This document shows positions 6,620 to 14,334 of a stretch of 19,891 bases of DNA, piece by piece (positions within the stretch are counted from its first letter, which is position 1; each line of letters begins with the position of its first letter). Under the pieces are notes generated by a model. The model did no database searches, was not told the origin of the DNA, and saw nothing but the letters and a program-made list of their open reading frames with translations. The DNA is from Marinilactibacillus sp036039175 (lineage in GTDB: Bacteria; Bacillota; Bacilli; Lactobacillales; Carnobacteriaceae_A): assembly GCF_036039175.1 (NCBI RefSeq), contig NZ_JAYXKP010000013.1, positions 1 through 19,891 on the forward strand, in the 5' to 3' direction. Position numbers and translations under genes: made by a program.

Positions 6620-7411
6620 CTATTTAGACATCTGATCATTTTTTGCAACCATCTCATCAACAGAGCTAATAATAGACGACGAAAATTCTGATTGTAAAAG
6701 AGATAATATGCCATCTACTGTGATGCCACCTGGGGAAGAAACCTGATCAATCAGTGTCCACGGTGTATCGTCAGATTCTAAAACAGTTTTTCCACTACCT
6801 AATACAGCCTGAGCAGCAATCATTGTAGCCTTGTCTTTTGGAAGTCCGTATTTTACAGCAGCGCGAGCTAAGGTATCTATAAACATAAAAACTAATGCTG
6901 GAGAGCTTCCGGCGATTGCAATAAAAGCACCTAACTGAGATTCAGGTAAAACAACAACTTCTCCTACTGCTGAAAAAATATTCTTTGTTTGTTCAAGTTG
7001 ATCACCAGTTAAATCGCTTTGTTCAATAATAGCAGTGATACCTTCTCCTACTTGAGCATTTAAATTCGGCATTGTTCGAACAAATGCTGCCCCACTTAAA
7101 AGGTCGTTTAGTTGCGCGTTTGTGATACCAGCAACTACTGAAATAACGAATGGATTTTTCTGCTGATCAATTTCATTCAACACGTCTTCTACTTGATAAG
7201 GTTTTACAGCTAAGATAATCAATTCTGACTGATCCCAGACGTTTTGGTTGTCAGAGTAACCTTTTATATTAAAACGGTCTTCCAGTTGTTTTCTTTTGGA
7301 TTCCGTTTTATTAGAAAATAAAAGGTCTTCTGGTTTTGCTAAGTGGTTTTTGAGTAGTCCGGTAGCGATAGCTTGTGCCATATTTCCGAATCCGATAAAT
7401 CCTATTTTCAT
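6620..7411 (-). CDS. proC: Pyrroline-5-carboxylate reductase
   Basis: ProC makes L-proline from 1-pyrroline-5-carboxylate with NAD(P)H, the last step of proline synthesis. The protein (263 aa from ATG 7411) starts with the Rossmann motif KIGFIGFGNMAQAI. It continues with AVKP, VRTMPNLNAQVGEG, and the C-terminal catalytic/dimer region GSSPALVFMF ... GSGKTVLES ... VSSPGGITVDGI, all characteristic of P5C reductases. The start at 7411 is preferred over the TTG at 7417 because the minus strand reads AGAAGGG followed by six bases and ATG. The family motif SGSGPA is slightly altered to AGSSPA. No proA/proB is nearby, so the precursor comes from genes elsewhere. It is monocistronic, with a minus-strand promoter at 7443-7451. 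Confidence 0.95.
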   Translation of the reverse strand: MKIGFIGFGNMAQAIATGLLKNHLAKPEDLLFSNKTESKRKQLEDRFNIKGYSDNQNVWDQSELIILAVKPYQVEDVLNEIDQQKNPFVISVVAGITNAQLNDLLSGAAFVRTMPNLNAQVGEGITAIIEQSDLTGDQLEQTKNIFSAVGEVVVLPESQLGAFIAIAGSSPALVFMFIDTLARAAVKYGLPKDKATMIAAQAVLGSGKTVLESDDTPWTLIDQVSSPGGITVDGILSLLQSEFSSSIISSVDEMVAKNDQMSK

Positions 7412-7442
7412 ATTCAACCCTTCTTTCCTACATAGTAGTTAA

Positions 7443-7451
7443 AGTATAGCA
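7443..7451 (-). promoter_or_regulatory. proC promoter (extended -10)
   Basis: The minus strand reads TGCTATACT (plus 7443-7451), a TGn extended -10. The region 17 bp upstream is a poor -35. It gives a leader of about 25 nt before ATG 7411 and is divergent from the leader-peptide operon promoter at 7522. Confidence 0.55.
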
Positions 7452-7521
7452 TATCAGATATCACGGAAAGTAGAAGTGAAAACAAAAGAAAATATAGATT
7501 AAATTAATTTAATGATTATGG

Positions 7522-7550
7522 TTGACTTATCTGATAGTACCCTTTATGAT
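7522..7550 (+). promoter_or_regulatory. Near-consensus promoter of the leader-pfoR-like-ilvE operon
   Basis: -35 TTGACT (7522-7527), 17-bp spacer, -10 TATGAT (7545-7550): one of the best promoters in the window. Transcription should start near 7557, 10 nt before the ribosome binding site of the leader peptide. A strong unregulated promoter is what an attenuation mechanism needs. Confidence 0.85.
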
Positions 7551-7584
7551 TGTCATAATATAAAAAGAGAGGAGATGAACAGAA

Positions 7585-7656
7585 ATGAATTTTAAAAATG
7601 TAAAATCACTTAAAGCTTTTTCTGGTTCATCTATTCTCTTATTAGTCAGCCCATAA
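7585..7656 (+). CDS. 23-aa leader peptide with Ile-Leu-Leu-Leu-Val control codons
   Basis: A short open frame with a good ribosome binding site (GAGAGGAG, 7567-7574) 10 nt before ATG 7585. It has a basic start (MNFKNVKSLKAF) and ends SGSSILLLVSP, stop TAA 7654-7656. The five consecutive codons ATT CTC TTA TTA GTC (7633-7647) read Ile-Leu-Leu-Leu-Val, the pattern of leader peptides that sense charged branched-chain tRNAs. The codons right after the run (7648-7654) are one arm of a long-range helix with 7700-7706. A ribosome waiting at the run would cover that arm. The peptide has no recognised function of its own. Alternative readings, such as a secreted signal peptide, are possible but do not explain the downstream structure or the ilvE gene. 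Confidence 0.72.
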   Translation: MNFKNVKSLKAFSGSSILLLVSP

Positions 7657-7758
7657 AAAGGATTCTATTGTCATAATAGAGTCCTATTTCGTATTTTGAA
7701 TGGGCTCGCGGTAAAGTGCACAATCGCCGGCCTATTTAAAACATAGGCTGGCTTTTTT
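7648..7758 (+). promoter_or_regulatory. Transcription attenuator responding to branched-chain amino acids (predicted)
   Basis: Four segments can form two exclusive states. Segment 1 AGCCCAT (7648-7654) pairs with segment 2 ATGGGCT (7700-7706) and encloses an 11-bp hairpin (7659-7669/7675-7685, one GU). Segment 2, extended to 7699-7712, can instead pair with segment 3 (7723-7736): 13 of 14 positions pair, three as GU, with one C-C mismatch, loop 7713-7722. Segment 3 (7726-7735) with segment 4 (7743-7752) makes the terminator. A ribosome stalled on the Ile/Leu/Val codons masks segment 1, freeing segment 2 to block the terminator; otherwise 1:2 forms and transcription stops. The pairings are read directly from the sequence; the mechanism is inferred from known attenuators of ilv/leu operons. 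Confidence 0.72.
7726..7758 (+). terminator. Attenuator terminator hairpin
   Basis: GCCGGCCTAT (7726-7735) pairs with ATAGGCTGGC (7743-7752), 10 bp with one GU, loop TTAAAAC, followed by T6 (7753-7758). It stands 45 bp before the next start codon and has no gene of its own upstream except the leader peptide. Confidence 0.93.
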
Positions 7759-7802
7759 ATATAAAATTAAGGATAAGTAAAAAAAGAGAGGGGATAGGTC
7801 AA

Positions 7803-8816
7803 ATGAAACAGTATATAAAAAACAACGTGTTGAAGGTATCATCGGGAGTTGCGAATGCCATTTTTGTAACAATAGGAATCGGCTTTTTATTTGGAACGTT
7901 AGGAGATATGTTTAATTTACCTATCCTAGTAACTATAGGAAGCTTCACACGTGTGCTTCTTGCACCGGCTTTGGGTGCAGGGATCGCCTTCAATATGCAA
8001 GCTAACAGTTTGACGCTATTTTCGGCAATGGCTGCTTCAACCATTGGTGGTGGAGCGCTGACAGCTACAGATGCCGGGTTCACGATTGTAGGAGGAGATC
8101 CAATCGGTGCATTGATTGCCGGGGTCATTGCAACTTGGATCGGTAAAAAACTAACAGGCACTTCCCCACTAGATATGATGTCTATACCGACGTTGTCTCT
8201 ACTCGGTGGAGGTATAGCGGGAATGGGGCTAGCTCAGGTCATCCAACCAATATTGCTGGCCGTTAGTGAAACCGTGTCAGGGGCAGTAGCTGGGAGTCCG
8301 GTAATCGGTTCGTCTGTGATGGCTGTCTTATTCGGTCTATTCCTTATGTCACCACTATCTTCAGCAGCCTTGTCCATAGCACTGGCACTTAGCCCGATGG
8401 CGAGTGGAGCGATGCTGATTGGAACGACTGCACAATACTTCGTGTTCTCGATTCTTTCAATGAAAGAGAACAACTTGGGCGGTTATATTGCTCAGGGGTT
8501 GTGTACACCAAAGGTACAATTACCAAATATCATTAAGAATCCTAAGATACTGATTGGACCAACGATTGCTTCTGCTATATGTGGGCCTATTGCAACAGTA
8601 CTTTTTGGATTTGAAACGATTCCTGAAATGGGTGGTGTTGGGTTTGCAGCCGGTGTAGCACCACTTTGGGTAATCAACAATTCAGGTCTGCAAGTATTTG
8701 GTGTATACTTGTTATGCGGAGCAATTCTGCCTATCGTTATTACGCTGTTTGTGAATAAACTATTGTATTCTGCATCAGCTATAAAGGTTGGGGATATGGC
8801 GTTAGAAGTCAGTTAA
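7803..8816 (+). CDS. PfoR/PTS EIIC-like integral membrane protein
   Basis: 337 aa, almost wholly hydrophobic, with about nine or ten membrane segments and glycine-rich turns (PALGAGIAF, STIGGGALTATDAG, GGGIAGMG, GGVGFAAGVAPLW). This is the family once called PfoR, 'putative toxin regulator', and now grouped with PTS EIIC-like domains. No EIIA or EIIB domain, phosphorylation site or neighbouring PTS gene is present, so sugar phosphotransfer is doubtful. The ribosome binding site GAGAGGGGA (7786-7793) is about 9 nt from ATG 7803. It is the first large gene behind a leader with Ile/Leu/Val control codons, and ilvE starts 39 bp after it with no terminator between. I infer a transporter for a branched-chain amino acid or related acid; the substrate is not shown by the sequence. 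Confidence 0.85.
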   Translation: MKQYIKNNVLKVSSGVANAIFVTIGIGFLFGTLGDMFNLPILVTIGSFTRVLLAPALGAGIAFNMQANSLTLFSAMAASTIGGGALTATDAGFTIVGGDPIGALIAGVIATWIGKKLTGTSPLDMMSIPTLSLLGGGIAGMGLAQVIQPILLAVSETVSGAVAGSPVIGSSVMAVLFGLFLMSPLSSAALSIALALSPMASGAMLIGTTAQYFVFSILSMKENNLGGYIAQGLCTPKVQLPNIIKNPKILIGPTIASAICGPIATVLFGFETIPEMGGVGFAAGVAPLWVINNSGLQVFGVYLLCGAILPIVITLFVNKLLYSASAIKVGDMALEVS

Positions 8817-8855
8817 GGTTCATTAAATTTATTAAAGAATAGGGGAAACAAGTTC

Positions 8856-9890
8856 ATGACAGACGTATTAAGACCAGAAACGATTAAATGGGAAGAGTTG
8901 GGATTCTCATATATCAAGACAGATTATCGATTTATCTCTCACTACAAAGAAGGTGCATGGGATGATGGAGCATTAACACAAGACAATCAACTTCACATCT
9001 CTGAAGGATCGACAGCACTTCATTATGGGCAGCAATGCTTTGAGGGGTTAAAAGCATACCGAACAGCTGATGGATCGATTCAATTATTCCGCCCATACGA
9101 AAATGCTAAGCGGATGAAGATGAGTTGCGAGCGACTACTCATGCCAGTTTTTCCAGAAGACAAATTTGTAGAGGCTGTTAAAAAAGTCGTTAAAGCAAAT
9201 GAAGCTTGGGTTCCTCCATATGGTACAGGTAGTTCTCTTTATATTCGTCCTTTCATCATTGGTACAGGAGATAATATTGGTGTTAAACCTGCAGATGAAT
9301 ATATCTTTTCTGCATTTGTTATGCCGGTTGGCCCTTATTTTAAAGGTGGATTGAAACCAACGAATTTCTTAGTAACAGATTATGATCGTGCTGCACCAAA
9401 AGGAACAGGGTCAGCCAAAGTCGGAGGGAATTATGCTGGTAGCTTACTCCCAGGAAAAGAAGCAAAAGAACGTAGCTTCAGTGATGCCGTTTATCTAGAT
9501 CCTGAGACACATACTAAAATAGAAGAAGTAGGCGCAGCAAACTTTTTCGGAGTTACAAAAGATGATTTGTTTATTACACCGAAATCTTCTTCTATTTTAC
9601 CGAGTATCACAAAATATTCTTTGCTTTGGCTAGCGGAGAACCGTCTGAAAATGAAAGTCTCTGAAGGAGACGTTTACGTTGATCAACTTGATCAGTTCAA
9701 AGAAGCCGGAGCTTGTGGAACAGCAGCAGTCATTGCACCAATCGGCGGCTTGCAGATTAAAGATAACTTCCATGTATTTTATTCAGAAACAGAAGTAGGA
9801 CCAGTAACAAAACGTCTGTATAATGAACTAGTGGGAATTCAAACAGGAGATATAGAAGCACCTGAAGGCTGGATAGAAAAGGTATCGTAG
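8856..9890 (+). CDS. ilvE: Branched-chain amino-acid aminotransferase
   Basis: A fold-type IV PLP enzyme that exchanges the amino group between glutamate and the keto acids of Leu, Ile and Val, working in synthesis or breakdown. It has 344 aa, normal for the BCAT (group II) type. Seen motifs: ALHYGQQCFEGLKAYR near residues 54-69, LYIRPFIIG, GTGSAKVGGNYAGSL with the Schiff-base lysine K188, the EEVGAANFF region, and near the C-terminus GTAAVIAPIGGL. AGGGGA (8841-8846) is 9 nt before ATG 8856. It lies 39 bp after the PfoR-like gene in the same transcript, hence under the attenuator at 7648-7758, and is closed by a terminator at 9905. The other ilv/leu synthesis genes are absent, so the operon may serve uptake and interconversion rather than full synthesis. 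Confidence 0.96.
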   Translation: MTDVLRPETIKWEELGFSYIKTDYRFISHYKEGAWDDGALTQDNQLHISEGSTALHYGQQCFEGLKAYRTADGSIQLFRPYENAKRMKMSCERLLMPVFPEDKFVEAVKKVVKANEAWVPPYGTGSSLYIRPFIIGTGDNIGVKPADEYIFSAFVMPVGPYFKGGLKPTNFLVTDYDRAAPKGTGSAKVGGNYAGSLLPGKEAKERSFSDAVYLDPETHTKIEEVGAANFFGVTKDDLFITPKSSSILPSITKYSLLWLAENRLKMKVSEGDVYVDQLDQFKEAGACGTAAVIAPIGGLQIKDNFHVFYSETEVGPVTKRLYNELVGIQTGDIEAPEGWIEKVS

Positions 9891-9904
9891 TAAAGATTAG
9901 AAAA

Positions 9905-9934
9905 GGCTTGGTCCATCTGGATCAGGTCTTTTTT
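9905..9934 (+). terminator. Intrinsic terminator after ilvE
   Basis: GGCTTGGTCC (9905-9914) pairs with GGATCAGGTC (9919-9928), 10 pairs including three GU, loop ATCT, T6 at 9929-9934. Upstream A residues can extend the stem. Confidence 0.85.
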
Positions 9935-10045
9935 AATAATGAGTATTGAAGTTTTTAACCAGATCAGAAATCGTTTTATCAAGAAAGTATGACTTTTTTA
10001 TGAAATTTCATCCTCTAGACGGATGCATTAAGAAAGAAACAATAG

Positions 10046-10051
10046 TACAAT
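10046..10051 (+). promoter_or_regulatory. Possible -10 of the ABC exporter operon
   Basis: TACAAT at 10046-10051, without a clear -35. The intergenic stretch 9935-10114 also holds a perfect 12-bp palindrome ATGAAATTTCAT (10000-10011) and small inverted repeats (10009-10013/10021-10025, 10062-10066/10076-10080). Any of these could be an operator, but nothing identifies the protein that would bind. Confidence 0.35.
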
Positions 10052-10114
10052 GAATTCAGAGTCCAGTAAACAATGCTGGATAATCATACATAAAAACAAG
10101 AAAGGAAGAATAAA

Positions 10115-11014
10115 ATGCTAGAAGTTCATAATCTTCGAAAGACCTTCGGAGACGTAACAGCCGTTGATGATATCGGATTCAAAATCGATAAAGGCGAAAT
10201 CATGGGACTGATTGGTCAAAACGGAGCGGGAAAAACAACAACGTTCCGTATGATATTAGATCTACTCACTCCAGACCAAGGAGAAGTTTTATGGAAAGGC
10301 CAAGCACTGACAAACCGCGTTTTCAATCAGATCGGATACTTACCAGAAGAGAGAGGACTATATTCCAAAGTATCAATAGAAAATCAGATTTTATACTTTG
10401 CACAGTTAAGAGGAAAGTCAAAAAAAGAAATCAAGCCATTGATTGACGTATGGTTGAAAAAGTTTGAAGTGAAGGGTAAGAAAGGCGATAAAGTCAAAAC
10501 GCTATCCAAAGGGAATCAACAAAAAGTTCAATTGATTACAACCTTGATTCACCAGCCGGAACTGATCATTTTAGATGAGCCGTTTAGTGGTTTGGATCCT
10601 GTCAATGCTGATTTACTTGAAGAAGGAATCAAAGAAGCACAGAAAAATGGTGCAAGTATCATTTTCTCTAGTCATAATATGAACAACGTTGAAGAGTTGT
10701 GCGATAGTCTGATTATGCTTAAAGATGGTAAGCAAATACTAGAAGGTTCTATTAAAGAAATCAGAGAAACCTTCGGAAGAACGAAATTATTCCTTGAATC
10801 GCCCCTTACACTTGAAGAATTACACCAATTTAAAGGTGTGGAAAGTGCACGTATCAATAAAGATGAAATCATAGAAGTGAAATTAAATCATACAGAAGAT
10901 GGAAAAGCCATCTTTGATGCAGCAACAAAGAATGGTTATATTACAACCTTTAGCCAACAGCCACCAACACTAGAAGAAATTTTTAAACAGATGGCAGGTG
11001 AAAAACATGAATAA
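10115..11014 (+). CDS. ABC transporter ATP-binding protein (YhaQ/NatA type)
   Basis: The ATPase subunit of an ABC-2 type exporter. The 299 residues show Walker A GQNGAGKTT (34-42), the Q-loop region, ABC signature LSKGNQQ (130-136), Walker B LIILDEP (150-156) with D-loop SGLDP, and the H-loop histidine H187 in FSSHNM. An about 80-residue C-terminal extension follows, as in the NatA/YhaQ class. AAAGGAAG precedes the ATG. The stop overlaps the start of the permease gene (ATG 11007), so the two are translationally coupled. Length and partner size match the Bacillus YhaQ/YhaP pair better than NatA, which is shorter. The substrate is unknown; sodium or toxic-compound export are the family precedents. 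Confidence 0.92.
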   Translation: MLEVHNLRKTFGDVTAVDDIGFKIDKGEIMGLIGQNGAGKTTTFRMILDLLTPDQGEVLWKGQALTNRVFNQIGYLPEERGLYSKVSIENQILYFAQLRGKSKKEIKPLIDVWLKKFEVKGKKGDKVKTLSKGNQQKVQLITTLIHQPELIILDEPFSGLDPVNADLLEEGIKEAQKNGASIIFSSHNMNNVEELCDSLIMLKDGKQILEGSIKEIRETFGRTKLFLESPLTLEELHQFKGVESARINKDEIIEVKLNHTEDGKAIFDAATKNGYITTFSQQPPTLEEIFKQMAGEKHE

Positions 11015-12287
11015 ATTCTGGATTATCACAAAAGAAGTATACAAGAAAAATGTCAAATCTTTCGGATTCCTAATCATGGTCTTGTCTCCACTAATTGTTG
11101 CTGGAATTGCTATTGCGATTGGGTATTTCACATCACAAGAAGCGGAAAACGCTGAAGCACCAACCATTGCGGTCATATCTGAAAGTCCAGGCATCCAAGA
11201 AATGCTGAGTCAGGAAGGTAGCCCGTTTGATGTTCAAACAGACATTACCACTCAAGAAGCGGCTGAAGAGGCATTGGTGGATGAATCGTTAGATGGGTAC
11301 TTAACTGTAGATGAGAGCGCAGGTTCAATTCAAGCCAGACTTTCACATGCAGATTCATTAACCGATTATGTTCCCTTATTGAATGAACAACTAGCAACTT
11401 ATCAAGCGATGTTAAGAGCGAGTGAGCTGGGCTTATCACAAGAAGAAGTGATGTCCTTATCTGAACCGGTAGAAGTAGAAGAATCTATCATTACGGTTGA
11501 AGATGGTATGCTGACGACTGAAGAAACAAATGATACGTTTGTGCAGGAATTTGGTGCGTACTTTGTTTCTATTGGAATCTTTATTTTCATTATGACGTAT
11601 GCTTCTATTATTGCTGAAGAAGTTGCCAATGAAAAAGGTACACGTATTATGGAAGTCATATTATCCAGTGCGACTGCAGGTAACCATTTCTTCGGTAAGC
11701 TAGCAGGTGTCATTCTAGTCATTCTGACTCAAATTACTGTATATGTTGTAGTTGGAGTTATTGGATATTTCTTTGCAAAAGATATTGCATTTGTACAAGA
11801 GATTATCCAATCGATTGATATTTGGGATGTCATTCAGCAATTGTTAGGTTACACAATCATCTTCTTTATTACAGGTGTACTAATGTATGTCATTCTGGCC
11901 GCTTTCTTTGGGTCTTTAGCATCCAAAATGGAAGATGTGAACAAAGCTGTTACACCAATTGTTATGATTGCGTTAGCTGGATTCTACGTAGGAATGTTTG
12001 CGTTTATCTCTCCAGAAAATATTTTGCCAGTTGTATTCTCTTATATTCCGCTGTTTACACCTTTCGTAATGCCTTTTAGAATTGCTTCTGAAACGGTTGG
12101 AACAGTAGAAGCATGGATTTCGATTGTGGGTACAGTAGCCTTTACAATAGTATTAACGGCTGTATCCTTAGCATTCTACCGCGCTAATGTATTGATTTAT
12201 TCGGATTCAGGCATCATAGGAACAATGAAGCGTTCTTACGCCGTGATGAAGAGTAACCGAAAAGCTAAAAAAATGAATAAACGTTAA
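11007..12287 (+). CDS. ABC-2 type permease (YhaP/NatB type)
   Basis: The membrane partner of the preceding ATPase, 426 aa from ATG 11007, which overlaps the ATPase stop by 8 bases and has AGG 8 nt upstream. A longer GTG start at 10998 is possible. Topology seen: one membrane segment at about residues 20-42 (LIMVLSPLIVAGIAIAIGYF), a large acidic extracytoplasmic domain of about 130 residues, then five hydrophobic segments (starting with AYFVSIGIFIFIMTYASII) in the C-terminal half. The EEVANEKGTRIMEVILSSATAGNHFFGKL stretch after the second segment is the ABC-2 family coupling region. The tail is basic (MKSNRKAKKMNKR). It ends 9 bp before a terminator. Confidence 0.92.
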   Translation: MNKFWIITKEVYKKNVKSFGFLIMVLSPLIVAGIAIAIGYFTSQEAENAEAPTIAVISESPGIQEMLSQEGSPFDVQTDITTQEAAEEALVDESLDGYLTVDESAGSIQARLSHADSLTDYVPLLNEQLATYQAMLRASELGLSQEEVMSLSEPVEVEESIITVEDGMLTTEETNDTFVQEFGAYFVSIGIFIFIMTYASIIAEEVANEKGTRIMEVILSSATAGNHFFGKLAGVILVILTQITVYVVVGVIGYFFAKDIAFVQEIIQSIDIWDVIQQLLGYTIIFFITGVLMYVILAAFFGSLASKMEDVNKAVTPIVMIALAGFYVGMFAFISPENILPVVFSYIPLFTPFVMPFRIASETVGTVEAWISIVGTVAFTIVLTAVSLAFYRANVLIYSDSGIIGTMKRSYAVMKSNRKAKKMNKR

Positions 12288-12295
12288 ACTAAAAA

Positions 12296-12336
12296 GAAGC
12301 GATCCGCTATCACATAATAAGCGGGTTGCTTCTTTT
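12296..12336. terminator. Bidirectional terminator between the ABC permease and the S9 peptidase
   Basis: GAAGCGATCCGCT (12296-12308) pairs with AGCGGGTTGCTTC (12320-12332), 13 bp with two GU, 11-nt loop. T4 follows at 12333-12336, and A5 (12291-12295) supplies a T-tract for the minus strand, where the peptidase gene ends at 12351. Confidence 0.88.
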
Positions 12337-12350
12337 CGTTTAGGATATAT

Positions 12351-14165
12351 TTATACAGTAGTAGATTCAGAAGATTTTTGATGCTGTTCTAAAAAGCTCA
12401 TGACTTTTTTGTATACAGCAATTTCGTTTTCTTTTTTAGCAAATCCATGTCCCTCATTTTCTAAAACAAGGTACGTAATATCTCTTTTCTTTTCTTTAAG
12501 TTTTTCTACGATTTGATCCGATTCTTCTTTTACCACTCTAGGATCTTTTGCACCTTGAACCACTAACATAGGTTTGGTCATGGTCTCCAAGTAAGTAATA
12601 GGGGAATCTTCTATAAATTTTGCTCTGTCTTTCACTGGATCTCCAAGCCATAAGGACATAATAGGTTTCCAGTGAGCTGGAACAGACTCATAAAAAGAAA
12701 ATAAATTAGAAGGGCCGAACAAATCAACCACTGCTTGGAAATATTCTGGATGACGTCCGTGGAGCAATAAACTCATATAGCCACCATAACTACCACCCAC
12801 TAAAAACAGAGAATCTCTGGTAGCAATTTTTTGGTCAAATAGCCATTCAATGGCTGCAACGTTGTCTAGACGCGGAGCGTTGCCCCAGTCTTGTTCAACT
12901 AGCGTTGCAAAAGTCTTCCCATATCCCGTGCTTCCACGGAAGTTTGGTGCGAAAAGGGAGTAGCCATTATAAAGTAATGCTTGAAAGAGAGATCGGAAAC
13001 TTTGTCTTTCTGCAGCTTGAGGTCCACCGTGAGGCCAAAATATCGTATAACCATTTGCTTTTTCCTCTTCTGCTTTAAAAAGTAGAGCTTCTATTTCCAG
13101 TCCATCAAACGTTGGAAACGTAACGGTCTCTGGTTGAACCATTTCAGTCGATTCAATTCCTAATACTCGATTTTCAGTTAAAGACTCCCAGTGAGTACCA
13201 TCTACTGAACGAAATAGATTAACTGGCATAACAGGACTAGATCCTGAAAGGTAAATCGTACCATTCTTAGCGATTTTGATTTCGTTAATGACATGAATAG
13301 GAGCAACTAGCTCTTCCAGGTCTTGAGTAGACGGATCGAATCTATAAAGATTATCTGTTACACCTGAAGTCGTCATCAATACAAAAGTCTCCGATTCTTT
13401 ATGCCAGACAGCTTCCGAGATACTTTCATTTTTAAAAGAAAGAACAGTTTCGCTTTCTTTTGTCTCAATATCAAAACGAACGAGATGACACTGTTCATTC
13501 ATATAATCTGTAGTAAAGTATACCTTGCGATCCTCTATAATGGTTGTGTTGTTAATCGTATAGGGTGTTTCAGGATTTTCAGGGAGTAAAGGAACGATCT
13601 CTTCACCCGCTTTAAGATAAGCAAATTGACTCGTATTTGAATAGGTTTTGGTAAAGACAAACAACTCTTCATCTTTCGAAACGGCCGTCAAGTAAGTTGG
13701 TGCTGCTTGCCCTTTTTCAATCAACGTGTCTTGGCCTGTCTCTAAATCTCGAACATAGGTAGAAAGGAAATTTGGGTTTTCTTTTGAAGTTGTATAATAC
13801 AGTCGAGTACCGTCTTCTGAAAGTTCAGCAAAATAAAATTTATCAGAAGGATCTCCTGTAACAAGTGGTTCTGGATATCCGCCCTGACTCGGAAGTACAT
13901 AAATTTGAGTATTTTCGTCCCCGTCTCTATCAAACCCTGCCAAAACGTAAGAGTGATCTGGACTGATTTGAACAAAGGAAATCGATTCATCAAATTTGGA
14001 GAACAAGTAAGGAGACGTGCTTTCTTTTAAATCGATTGCCCAGAGGTTCGGATCTCCGGAAATATCTGTCATATAAATGAGTTTCGTTTCATCATCTGCG
14101 ACTGTGAAAGTGCCGATACGATTGGTATGAAAAAACTGTTCAAATTGTGCCTTTTTAAGATTCAT
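12351..14165 (-). CDS. S9 family serine peptidase (acylaminoacyl/dipeptidyl peptidase type)
   Basis: A prolyl-oligopeptidase-clan hydrolase that removes residues or small peptides from oligopeptides in the cytoplasm; no signal peptide is present. The 604 residues divide into an N-terminal beta-propeller-like half (about 1-340, repeated DLW/..Y..D.. strands such as LIYMTDISGDPNLWAI) and a C-terminal alpha/beta hydrolase. The catalytic triad is visible: S459 in GGSYGGYMS, D541 in VVQGAKDPRV and H573 in ENEGHGF. HGGPQAAERQSF supplies the oxyanion region. The minus strand has GAGGAGG seven bases before ATG 14165. It is transcribed alone and diverges from the GNAT gene. A peptide-degrading role is family knowledge; exact specificity cannot be read. 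Confidence 0.93.
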   Translation of the reverse strand: MNLKKAQFEQFFHTNRIGTFTVADDETKLIYMTDISGDPNLWAIDLKESTSPYLFSKFDESISFVQISPDHSYVLAGFDRDGDENTQIYVLPSQGGYPEPLVTGDPSDKFYFAELSEDGTRLYYTTSKENPNFLSTYVRDLETGQDTLIEKGQAAPTYLTAVSKDEELFVFTKTYSNTSQFAYLKAGEEIVPLLPENPETPYTINNTTIIEDRKVYFTTDYMNEQCHLVRFDIETKESETVLSFKNESISEAVWHKESETFVLMTTSGVTDNLYRFDPSTQDLEELVAPIHVINEIKIAKNGTIYLSGSSPVMPVNLFRSVDGTHWESLTENRVLGIESTEMVQPETVTFPTFDGLEIEALLFKAEEEKANGYTIFWPHGGPQAAERQSFRSLFQALLYNGYSLFAPNFRGSTGYGKTFATLVEQDWGNAPRLDNVAAIEWLFDQKIATRDSLFLVGGSYGGYMSLLLHGRHPEYFQAVVDLFGPSNLFSFYESVPAHWKPIMSLWLGDPVKDRAKFIEDSPITYLETMTKPMLVVQGAKDPRVVKEESDQIVEKLKEKKRDITYLVLENEGHGFAKKENEIAVYKKVMSFLEQHQKSSESTTV

Positions 14166-14229
14166 CTTTTTCCCTCCTCAGGGTGGTTTAAGGTATGTAT
14201 CAATAAATTTAGCTTACCATATTCTAATG

Positions 14230-14258
14230 ATTATAAACAGAGAATATCCTATATTAAA
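14230..14258 (-). promoter_or_regulatory. Promoter of the S9 peptidase gene
   Basis: Minus-strand -10 TATAAT (plus 14230-14235), 17-bp spacer, weak -35 TTTAAT (plus 14253-14258). The leader would be about 60 nt. Confidence 0.45.
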
Positions 14259-14298
14259 AGTAATATTAAAAATAAAGGTGAAACTATTCCATTTTATA

Positions 14299-14307
14299 TG
14301 ATAAAAT
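14299..14307 (+). promoter_or_regulatory. Extended -10 of the GNAT gene
   Basis: TG-A-TAAAAT at 14299-14307, followed by the ribosome binding site AAGGAG at 14321-14326. There is no good -35. Confidence 0.4.
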
Positions 14308-14334
14308 GATTAAAAAAATCAAGGAGTGAAAATA

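Noticed and set aside
7640..7760. T-box riboswitch upstream of the PfoR-like gene
   Set aside because: No AGGGTGGNACCGCG T-box sequence or specifier loop is present; only a faint GGGCTCGCGGT resemblance at 7702-7712, which is better explained as the antiterminator arm.
10000..10011. ATGAAATTTCAT palindrome as an operator of the ABC exporter
   Set aside because: A perfect 12-bp AT-rich palindrome is not rare in such DNA, and no matching second copy or known binding consensus is present.
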